A DNA stretch of 64,000 nt, taken from the NCBI GenBank assembly GCA_947044405.1, contig CAMRHE010000011.1, positions 4,642,501 to 4,706,500 of the forward strand, given 5' to 3'. This document shows, in pieces, positions 14,354 through 26,300 of this stretch. This DNA is from Leptodactylus fallax. Taxonomy: Eukaryota > Chordata > Amphibia > Anura > Leptodactylidae. The position numbers were made by a program, and so were the translations under genes. The first letter of the stretch is position 1. Every line of letters begins with the position of its first letter. Below the pieces are notes generated by a model. That model had not been told where the DNA came from and searched no databases. It saw nothing but the letters and a program-made list of their open reading frames with translations.

Positions 14354-17300
14354 TTTAATATATTTTTATTTATTTATTTTTTTTGTTAAGCAGGAGGTTA
14401 GATATTAAACTTTCCACATGAAAAGGTAAAATCCATGTTGTTTCCAAAGTTCAGAGAATATATGGCATTGCTCATGCCAGGTAAAAACTTTATAAACAGC
14501 AGTTACCTAGGAGAAGTGTCCGCAGCGTAGTTTCAGGGTAGCCATAGCCAGTATTGTGAGACGGCATGCTATTCAATGTGTGCGCTCATGGAAGTGCAAG
14601 TAATTTTTGTTTTCATTCTTTTTGTCCTGTAGATCGACCAGTACCTGCAACATCTTTCCTCCCTACACAGCGACTCCAGCTTGGGAGGGCAGGGCAATGG
14701 TTGTCACAGCTTTCCCTGTGGTGTCTGCCTGCCAAGTACAGCTCTGGAGTTAGCCGTGAGGTGTGAGGTGAGAAAGAGATTGCATGGTCTGGTTTATTTC
14801 CTATATACTAGAGCAATTTCTGTGCCAGTAACATGGGCATATAGTGACATTTTGGAGCAATACATAATACAGCTACCCTGCTCTAGCTGCATTGAGCATC
14901 ATTCTGAGCAGAATAGATAGGGTATTATCACCTAAAAATACAATAATGTATATATTGTACTAATGTATGATTCTTATAACCTAAACAGGGAAATATAAAG
15001 AATTTGCAAAGTGCTTAATTATGTAAAAAAAAATTGCACTCAAGACCCACTGTTATTCCTTGTATTGATGATTCTTTTTTTTACATTTTGTTATTTCCAG
15101 ATTCTCCCCAGAAGCCGCATCACGGCGAGGGCTCAGCACAGCAGAAATGAATGCTGTAGAAGCAATTCACAGAGCAGTGGAGTTCAATCCACATGTGCCA
15201 AAAGTATGTCCACTATATGAATCATACTGGGTTCATCTGTAAAATACAATTTCTTTCGGTTTAATTTCAATGTTGATTATCGCATTTTATTCCTTTTAAT
15301 ATTTAGGCGGGTTTGAGATGGCAGTAATGTGCCTCCTAATCAGAATTAGCTCAGAGGCAGATAACGCATAACACATTAGATCATATCGCTGCCTCAAGGT
15401 GTAAATTACACACAGAGACATGCCAAACAATAGCAGGCTCTGCTCCCAACTCCACTAGTCAAGGCTGATAGAGTGGAAAATGCTCATGGATTGCACAGGG
15501 AAACATGCCACACATTAGCAGATGGGAGTTTGGGGTCATAATAGTTTCATCCCCTCTTTACCTCATTGTGAGAGATTATCATATCTACACAGGATCTCTC
15601 ATATACATTTATTTTTTTAGTGAACCTATATGTTTTCGATCTGGTGGGTTAATTACCCACAGATTGATTTGTAATAGGGCTCTTCTAATATATGAGATCT
15701 ATTATCTACACCACTGTGTTCTTATTCACACACTCTATGCACACAGCTTCCCAATGAGATTACTTGTTTAATTTGTGGGACCTAGTATACTAGTCATGTG
15801 TGTCCTTATCTGACTTTCACTGACTACTCAATTAGTATTATATATAGTTGCTATTTTAGCCTATTTCCTAAGTTATATTTTAATTTGATAAAAATACAAA
15901 GACTTACATTATAGGAGGAGTAAAATGGACACCCACAGTGAAGGAAAGCTCCGCACATATCGCCTCTCCCAGTTGCAGCTTTGTGAAGGGTTGTAGTTCT
16001 GCATGTAGTTAATTCCAAATTTCTTGCAGATTTGTGAAGAAATCCACGGTGGAAATGATCTACAGTCATGGCCAAAAGTTTTGAGAGTGATACAAATATT
16101 AATTTTTACAAAGTCTACTGCTTCAGTTTTTCTAATGGCAATTTGCATATACTCCAGAATGTTATAAAGAGTGATCAGCTTAACAGCAATTACTTGCAAA
16201 GTCAATATTTGCCTAGAAAATGAACTTTATCCCCAAAACACATTTCAACATCATTGCAGCCCTGCCTTAAAAGGACCACCTAACATCGTTTCAGTGATTG
16301 CTCCATTAACACAGATGTGGGTGTTGATGAGGACAGGGCTGGAGATCAATCTGTCATGATTAAGTAAGAATGACACCACTGGACACTTTAAAAGGAGGCT
16401 GGTGCTTGCCATCATTGTTTCTCTTCTGTTAACCATGGTTATCTCTAAAGAAACACAAGTCATCATTGCACTGCACAAAAATGGCCTAACTGGGAAGAGT
16501 ATTGCAGCTAGAAAGATTGCACCTCAGTCAACAATCTATCGCATCATCAAGAACTTCAAGGAGAGAGGTTCCATTGGTGCCAAAAAGGCTCCAGGGCGCC
16601 CAGGAAAGACCAGCAAGCGGCAGGACCGTCTCTTAAAAGTGTTTCAGCTGCGGGATCGGGCTACCAGCAGTGCAGAGCTTGCTGAGGAATGGCAGCAGGC
16701 AGGTGTGAGTGCATCTGCACGCACTGTGAGGCGGAGACTCTTGGAGCAAGGCCTGGTCTCAAGGAGGGCAGCAAAGAAGCCACTTCTCTCCAGAAAAAAC
16801 ATCAGGGACAGACTGATATTCTGCAAAAGGTACAGGGAGTGGACTGCTGAGGACTGGGGTAAAGTCATTTTCTCTGATGAATCCCCTTTTCGATTGTTTG
16901 GAACATCTGGAAAACAGCTTATTCGGAGAAGAAGAGGTGAGCGCTACCACCAGTCTTGTCTCATGCCAACTGTAAAGCATCCTGAAACCATTCATGTGTG
17001 GGGTTGCTTCTCAGCCAAGGGAATCGACTCTCTCACAGTCTTGCCTAAAAACACAGCCATGAATAAAGAATGGTACCAGAATGTCCTCCAAGAGCAACTT
17101 CTCCCAACCGTCCAAGAGCAGTTTGGCGCTCAACAATGCCTTTTCCAGCATGATGGAGCACCTTGCCATAAAGCAAAGGTGATAACTAAATGGCTCAGGG
17201 AACAAAACATAGAGATTTTGGGTCCATGGCCTGGAAACTCCCCAGATCTTAATCCCATTGAGAACTTGTGGTCAATCAAGAGACGGGTGGACAAACAAAA

Positions 17301-20300
17301 ACCAACAAATTCAGACAAAATTAAAGCATTGATTCTGCAAGAATGGACTGCTATCAGTCAGGATTTGGTCCAAAAGTTGATTGAGAGCATGCCAGGGAGA
17401 ATTGCAGAGGTCCTGAAGAAGGGTCAACACTGCAAATATTGACTTGCTGCATTAACTCATTCTAACTGTCAATATAAGCTTCTGTTACTCATAATATGAA
17501 TGCAATTATATTTCTGTATGTGATAAAAACATCTGACAAACACACATAAAAACCAGAGGGCAGCAGATCATGTGAAAATATAATATTTGTGTCATTCTCA
17601 AAACTTTTGGCCATGACTGTATAATGTGAATTTGAGATATTCATATGTATCTGTATCTCTTCTTTTGTACCTTAGTACCTTCTTGAAATGAAAAGTTTAA
17701 TCCTGCCCCCTGAACACATTCTGAAGAGAGGGGACAGTGAAGCAATAGCATACGCTTTCTTTCACCTTCAACACTGGAAAAGGGTAGAGGGAGCTTTAAA
17801 TCTCTTACATTGTACGTGGGAAGGGAGTAAGTATATTGTTCCTTTCTAAATCCTATTGTATATTGTGTCAGTGCAAAATATCAAAAGCCTATAAAACTCC
17901 TTTAAGTTTCTATGAATGATGTCCTATCCTTAGGTCTACAGTGAGAACACTACAATGGTGGGAAGCCAAGAATATATACCTGCATCATTCGTGTCTGATA
18001 AAGGACACATGACTAAAACTTCACTTTTGGATTGCTTTGCTATTGCTAAACTTTCTATGAGACTTTGATACCTTGGAGTGTTGAGAGTGCTGAATTTTGT
18101 TGTACTACATTGTTTTAGTGAATAGGCCGCAGCTCTCAACCAAATGCTGCAGTCTATTCAAACAGCTGATCAGCGGGATCCCAGGCATTGGACCACTGCC
18201 AGTCTCCAATTGATGACCTATCCTAAGGATAGGTCACCAATATCTGTGCCTGGATTCAGGCTAATTCAGGCTGGATTGAGGCTTCAGGCTAAGGTCCCAA
18301 GTATCAAAACACAGCAAAAAAAATGCGGAAAAAAACACAGCGGAAACTCATCACGCTTTTTTCATTACGCTTGTGCAAATTCTACCCATATTATACCTAT
18401 AGGAAAAACCTATAGGACCTTTTGGGTTTTTCATTTTATTTTGCGGAAATGTGTGAGTGAATTCTATGCATCCGTGCAAGCTTTATTTTTGTGTGTGAAA
18501 TAGCTGAATTCTGTAACCGACAATTTGTAACAGACATACTTTTGGTAAGATAGTGTATTTCCTTTGTGAGGCCCCCTTCCCACTTCCATCTATTGGCAGA
18601 TAACAAATTCCTGAAGCTATCCTTTATTTCTGGACTCGCTATCGGTGTATATTCAGTTGTAATAGCGCAGCATTTGCTCTCTAGTGTTGTAATAAGGGTC
18701 AGTAAAATAATAACATGACTACCTTGTCAGCGTGCTAGCATTTGTCCAACACTGTGTACATACATAATGTCAATACAGTTTACATGTGATAACTGCATTT
18801 ATAGAGCAAGGACCAGAACTGTTTGCAGTAAAGTGGTTATAACCCTAATCCCAGTAGAGGTGATTCTACAGTTTCCAAATATGCCTCTGTTGTTCAGCTT
18901 TGAGACCCATTTTCATGTTAATTATTCATATGAAAACGACGGAAAAGTAATTTGGGGATGTGCCTTAGATTTGGTCTTTGCTGTAAATTCCTGGGTAAGG
19001 TCGAGGCCCAACGTCGCCTAAACGCTGCAGCGTTTTACAGTCCCTGTAAAGTGAATCCCAACCACACATTGCAGAAAAATACATACAGTACAGTGGAAAT
19101 GCTGATAATCACAGCATGTAAATTATACCTATGGAAACACCAGCGGTTTCCCTATACTGTAGGTATAATTGAAGCAGAAAGTCTGCAGAGGAAAACTCTG
19201 CAGAGTTTCTGTGAAAAGTGCTGCGGGAAAATCCATGATGAGTTTGTCGCGCTTTTTGCTGTGGCACGCTACGCTGAGCCTGAGCCTAAAGCACATTTCT
19301 CCTCATTTGGACATGAATAAAACCTTTACACGAAAATGAGGCTCAAACCTGAACAACAGGAGCAACTATATTATCACCTGTACATGGTGCTGGGAATAGG
19401 TTTATAAGCAATTGACATATATCTATAAGAATGTTTTGTTATTCTATTAAGTAGAATTTACCTGCAATCCAAAGAAAATACATTTCACTTGGTTAAGGAT
19501 GTGGCAGTTTCAGCAATATATTTGCCTTCCTCAGGCCATGACAGAAGTTCTTAAGAAGATAGTGCAGCCAGCATCAGCATCTCTTAGGCCTTCCCATAAT
19601 TGTATGTCTTTATAAACCCGACATAGTACTGTTATCCTATTTACCGTTTTCTTTTGAGCTGGAGATGGCTGCTCTGTCCAAGTAATCTATACTTCTAATT
19701 ATGGTCTTGTATGTGACCACTGTTGTGTGTTCCTGGTATACTGGTACCTTGGCTACATCTAGCCTGTGGCTTTAGAGGTGGAATAAGCTTTGCTTTTTTT
19801 AGAAGAACAAGGTCTGTAGGTAGTAATAGATGAATATGGGAACTTTATTATGCCATGTAACTTGCTCATAATACTGGAGTGCTACTGCATAACATTATCT
19901 TGTAGTTTACAGAATTCACCAGCAGATGGCAGTTTTACACAATACTGCAATGTTTTTACTACCTGCCAAGTAGAATTATAGATACAGTTCCCATAAAATG
20001 ATTATACAGTAATTAAAAGTTAATATTTGCTTTGTGTTCTCATGTAGTGTGTTGTGTTCTTCATCATGTCAGTATAATTGGGTCTCTCCGGAGAGGTTGT
20101 GTAATTACATCTTTAGGTTTACTTCACCTAGTGTCCCTGAGGTGTCTTCTCTCAGGTAGTAGTAGCTCAAGGCTGGATTGTGGCATGCCCACTAGACCAT
20201 CCATTAAATCTTTATTTCTCCCCTAAGGATATGTTCATACATCAGAAAAACCTTATATTAGACTTTGATCACAATTTTTCTATGTGATTTTGTATGATTT

Positions 20301-23300
20301 TTGCTTTTCCCCAAGAAGCTGCATTATGAGAATAAAATTTTGTAACTTATTTCCTTTGTTGCAGCGAAAAAGCATTTTCTGCTTTTCCAATTCTAACAAG
20401 GTTCACATGTTGTATTTATTTATGTATACATCTCACTGTACTTTGTATTTTATTAGGGTAGCACAAAAATAATATAACTTGTCCATTTAAGTACAAAGTT
20501 TTGTGAACCACCGATCTAGGTACCATAAAGAATGGAGGAAAAGGGAAAGTATAGAAAAGAGAAGGAAAGAAAGAGAGTCTCTGTCAACCAGCTTGTGTTA
20601 GGTCATTAGGCCCTAGGACAACCACAGATAAGCCTTGTGAAAAGCAAATTGCATTCCAAGGTACCCAGATAGAGTTGAAAACATTGTCTGTCAGTCCTTG
20701 CTGTCCCTATTTCTGCATTCACATAATATGGTTAAGGGCTTTGAGAAGGGGTCCAGGGGCACACTGCCTTTAAACTTCATCATGTTTCTGCCCCAAAATC
20801 TATAAGAAAAACTTATGTTCTGCCTCCAAATGTTTTCGATGAGAAGCTGTCCCATAATTCATACATCATGGATTTGAAACCTGCACCACAGGAAGTAAAA
20901 GATGTCAAATTCTTTTCCACCAAAAACACAATGGGGCCATTCAGGCACTGCAAATCTGCATCAGAAACGCAAGGATCAGCCAAGATTCCTGCCAAGGATT
21001 TTCTTTCAAATCGGTGTCTGATTTTTCGGCATGGACAATGCCATTGGGCACAATATATCTCCTGTATCCAGCCAGGTGATTTATGCCTAAGCCCAGACAT
21101 AAATCATGACGTTTTGATACACTTTTCTGGGGCAGGGAGTCATCTGGAAACAGTGTGCTGGATATATCATATATGTGAAAAGAACTTTTTCTTATTGCAT
21201 TATTAAAAAAAAAAAAAAAAAAAAAAAGGATTAAAAATAAGCTTGTCAGTTTAGCTTTTTGGTGGCATAACATTTCCATACACGAGCTTCCAGTACATTG
21301 CAATAGCCAGGACTTCATTACTGAGCAGACATCCAATAAAAAAATTATTTTTGCTTGTAGAGAGGTTTAAAAGAGTTAGGGATTTTTTTTTTATTTTCAG
21401 GCATATCCTGCCAAAGCTAAAAGAGCAGTGTATGTGATGTTATAGTGAAATGTGACATTTTCAGTTCTACACCACTCTGCTGGAATTCTTTGCTCCTAGC
21501 TTCACAATTGTCCTTTTTAGGATTATTACATGCAATCCTTCCTGGGACTACATGTTCCACAATACAGTACTTTCTCTATTACTTGTTCAGGAGTGTGTGC
21601 AAAGTCTGCTGCCAACCAATATTGGCTAAAATAGAGCTGCAGTTGGACGGCCGTGTTAGCACTCATGTGTGCCTGACGTCTCGATTTGTCGTGTTCGTAG
21701 GTTCATGTTTCTTCCACAGTCTAGTATTCTGTGACCACCCAAGGCTGAAGGGTGTTATTGCTGGGGTTATTATTGCAGGTGAAGTTGTGAATTACATCAC
21801 ACATCACAGTGAAAAAGGAATAGTTTAGCCATATCATACATGACAAATTTGCAATTTGTATCTTTTGTGTCATAAATTTACTTTTTTCCACAATATAAAT
21901 TTTGAGCACTGCCCTGCAGTAGGGTATATAAACAGTAATGAATTGTCCTATATGCATAGATGTACATGCTGATCTCGCAGTGCCCTATAATAAGATGTTT
22001 TAATGGTGTTTTTTTTTTTTTTTTAGCCTTTTTGAAGGGAAGGAGTGCTGTTTGGTTTTAGGAGCACAGATTTAGACAGTTTGGTTTTTGGATGCCATGC
22101 CACTTTTGCATGCCCCTGAAATGCCAGTAAAGTGGAATCCCCTGATTTTAACCCAATTTTGGAAACTACACCCTTGAAGGAATTTATCCAGGTGTACAGT
22201 GAGCATTGAACAAACAAGAAAAAATCATAACATATAGGGCAAAAAAGACAAAACCTTTATCAACAGAGAACCAGTAAAGAAACAAGAGGACAAACGACCA
22301 TGACAAGAAACACAGCAGACAAACAAGGGACAAAAGAAAAAGGGGGGCGAGGGGAAAAAAAAAAAAAATAATAATAATAATAGTCCTTTAATAGTCCCAC
22401 AATGGGGAAATTCAGTGTGTTACAGCAGCAAAGATAAGCAGATACAAATACAAATACAACATGTACAGGAATGTTCCAAGGTGAGAGGCATTACATTAAT
22501 AGCAGACAGACAGATAGGACGTAGCAGAGTGGGGGGGGGGGGGTATTTAACAGGCAGAGAGATATTTCAGTTCTCTGTGTGTAATGATCTCCGCTTAGGT
22601 CGGTGTTGGTTGTACAGCCTAACCGCGGTGGGGAGGAAAGACTTCCGATAGCGCTCCTTCTCACACCTAGGGTGGAGCAGTCGGTCACTGACAGTACTAC
22701 CCAGCGCTATCACAGTCTCATGCATGGGATGGGACTTCTTCTTCTGCATGGAGCTCACCACAGACAGTATCCTTCTGTCACCCACCACCTGCACTGGGTC
22801 CAGTGGGCTCCCCAGGACAGAGCTGGCCCTTCTAATCAGCTTGTCAAGTTTATTTCTGTCCCTGGTTGATATACTGCTCCCCCAGCAGGCCACTCCAAAG
22901 AAGATGGCTGACACCACTACCGAGTTGAAGAAAGTCCTAAGAAGTGCCCCCCGGATTCCAAAGGCTCTCAGCTTCCTAAGCAGGTAGAGCCTGCTGTGGC
23001 CCTTCCTGTACAGGGCCTCCATATGATCTGCCCAGTCCAGCTTATTATTAAGGAGCAAACCCAGGTACTTATAGGTGTTCACAATCTCGATGCCCGTCCC
23101 CAGCATGTCCACTGGTTTAGGAGGGCTTCTGCCTTTACAGAAGTCCACCACCATCTCCTTGGTTTTCCCCGCGTTAATCTTCAGGTGGTTCCGCTGGCAC
23201 CAGCCCACAAAATCCCGGTTCAGTTCTCTGTACTCCCTGTCATCATCGTCTGTGATGAGGCCTACTATTGCAGAGTCGTCAGAATACTTCTGTAGGTAGC

Positions 23301-26300
23301 AGCTGGATGAGTTGCACCTAAAATCTGCAGTGTACAGTGTAAAAAGGAAAGGGGCGAGAACCGTACCCTGAGGTGCCCCCGTATTACAGATCACGGTACC
23401 TGACACACAGTCTTGGGCTCTCACGTATTGAGGTCGATTTGTGAGGTAGTCTAGGATCCAGTTGGAGAGGTGGTGGTCCACTCCAGCAAGGCCCAGCTTG
23501 TCCCTCAATAACCTGGGCTGTATGGTGTTAAAAGCACTGGAGAAATCAAAGAACATTATTCTCACCGTGTTCCCTGGTCTCTCCAGGTGAGACAGAGCCC
23601 TGTGCAGAAGATGGATGATGGCATCATCTACGCCAATGTCCGGCCGATAAGCAAACTGGAGGGGGTCCATAGCGGGGCTCACTAGAGGGCGGAGATGTGT
23701 GAGAACCAATCTCTCTAAGATCTTCATCAGGTGGGATGTCAGTGCTATAGGTCTGTAGTCGTTGAGGTCCATAGGGTGAGGTTTCTTTGGGACTGGTACC
23801 ACAAAAGAAGATTTCCATAATTTAGGGACTATTTCCTGCCTCAGGCTCATATTATACATATATGTAATTATACCACACAGCTGGTCCCCGCAAGTCTTAA
23901 TTAGCCTTGCACTGATGTCATCTGGCCCTGCGGCTTTCCTCGCCTTGATCTTTTTCATCTCCTTCCTCACCTGGGCCCGTGTGAAGGTCAGACTGTGGTC
24001 AGATAAAGACGGATTTCTGGATTTACTGGTCTGTTGGGAAGTAGCCGCATGGGGTGAAGTCATTGTGGTGGGGGGAGCTGAAGGACATCCTGGGGTGGGA
24101 GGAGCTGGTGTGTGATCAAATCTGTTGAAGAATAGGTTTAGTTCATTAAGCCAATTAACATCTGCCTCAATCTGGCAGACAGACTGTTTATGACCCGAAA
24201 TTGACTTAAGCCCCTCCCAGACCCCCCCCTTATGTCTTTTCTTTCCATTTGCTTTTTCATTTTTTCCTTTATAACTGGCTTTTCCCTGCCTGATTTGATG
24301 TCTCAGCTCCTTTTGTACTTCCCTCAACCCCTCCTTATCTCTTGTCCTAAATGCCATCTTTTTTGTCGTGTTCGTAGGTTCATGTTTCTTCCACAGTCTA
24401 GTATTCTGTGACCACCCAAGGCTGAAGGGTGTTATTGCTGGGGTTATTATTGCAGGTGAGGTTGTGAATTACATCACACATCACAGTGAAAAAGGAATAG
24501 TTTAGCCATATCATACATGACAAATTTGCAATTTGTATCTTTTGTGTCATAAATTTACTTTTTTCCACAATATATATTTTGAGCACTGCCCTGCAGTAGG
24601 GTATATAAACAGTAATGAATTGTCCTATAAGAATAGATGTACATGCTGATCTCGCAGTGCCCTATAGTAAGATGTTTTAATGGTGTTTTTTTTTTTAGCC
24701 TTTTTGAAGGGAAGGAGTGCTGTTTGGTTTTAGGAGCACAGATTTAGACTGTTTGGTTTTTGGATGCCATGCCACTTTTGCATGACCCTGAAATGCCAGT
24801 AAAGTGGAAGGAAGGAGTTAGAGATCAGAGACCGTGAAGGATACAGTATACATCCCACGGTGACCAAATGGACTGGAAGGCAGTGTTATTGTGTGGCAGT
24901 AAGATATTCCAGACTACATATAGCCACAAGGGGTGGAACCTCTAGGAGGGTGTGTACTCTTCCAGTGGAGAGTCACTAATGTCTTATCAACCGTGAAGAT
25001 GACTAAGAACAGCTTGGACATCTTTTTATCTAAATGTCTAATCTAGGTAGTAAGGTGAGCAAATAAAGCAGCGGATCAAGTCGAACACCCTGTAGTTAAA
25101 GTGCATCAGTCATAACCCTAACATCTATCTGTCCAGGAAGGGTGGATCAAGGGACAGTCCCAGAAAATATGATACAAAGTACCAAGCCCTGATGGGCATC
25201 TCCAACAGGTAGGGGAGATACTGTGGTTGAGAGTATGCAAAAGAACTGGGGTATGGCACCAGTGCATCAATAATTTATATTGGGTCTCACAGGAAGTTAT
25301 ACAGGTGGAAGACTTTGCTGCTCAAGACCTTATTATTTGCCATTGAGTGGGTGAGATCTCCTTGCCCATTGCTCCAGTCCATCTCTCTATGTATCTGTGA
25401 AAGGAGTCTGTAGATATCTGAAATCAAGCCCTTTGTAGAGATACCAGCTCGACACATCTTTAGCATTTTTAACCCATTCCCGACATCTGCCGGGAATAAT
25501 AGTATGACGGATGTCGGGTGTTTAAATATGGAGGCTCGGGAGTCGAGCGTTGCATTAGTGATCATAAATGCAAAAAAAAAAAAAATTTTAAAAAGTAAAA
25601 AAAAAAATACAAAATATTCAAATGTTCAAGTCACCCCCTTTTCCTTAGAACACATATAAAAGTACTTAAATACTGTGAAAAACATACACATTAGGTATCC
25701 CTGTGTCCGAAAACGTCCAGTCTACGAATCCTATAAAAATATTTTTCCTGTAGGGTGAACACCGTAGCGGGAAAAAAAAATCAAAAGTGCCAAACCGCTG
25801 TTTTTTCACTGTTTCGCCTCTGATAAAAATTTTAATAAAAAGTGATCAAACCAATAGCAATTCCCCAAAATGTTGTAACTAAAAAGTACATCTTGCCTCA
25901 CAAAAAAAGACACCCTATGCATCCCCGTACACAGAAATATTAAAAAGTTATGGGTGTCAGAATATGGCGACTTTTATTAAAAAAATAAAAATTTTGCACA
26001 GTTTTGGATTTTTGTTAAGGGGTTACAATGTAAATAAAACCATATAAATTTGGTATCCCTACAATTGTAGCGAAACATATAACACAGATAACATGTCATT
26101 TTGGCTGCAGAGTGAACGCTGTAATAACGAAGCCCATAAGAAAGTCGTACAAAAGCACTTTTTCTTCAAATCCACCCCATTCTGAATTTTTTTCCAGCTT
26201 CCCAGTACATTGTACAGAATAACTAATGGTAGCATCATGAAGAAAAATTTGTCCTGCACACATTAAGACCTCATATGGCTCTGAGAGCAGAAAAATAAAA

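Noticed and set aside
14051..14389. 112-codon frame with poly Val-Cys
   Set aside because: Microsatellite (GT)n and poly(T) artefact.
16402..16434. Extension of the transposase frame upstream to 16402
   Set aside because: That start would be GTG; the first ATG in the frame is at 16435 in a strong context and begins the conserved N terminus.
22603..23299. Plus-strand frames over the LINE
   Set aside because: Shadows of the minus-strand reverse transcriptase frame.
21685..24809. LTR retrotransposon with 450-bp LTRs
   Set aside because: The repeats lack TG...CA ends and the enclosed RT is of the non-LTR L2/CR1 type with no gag, protease or integrase.
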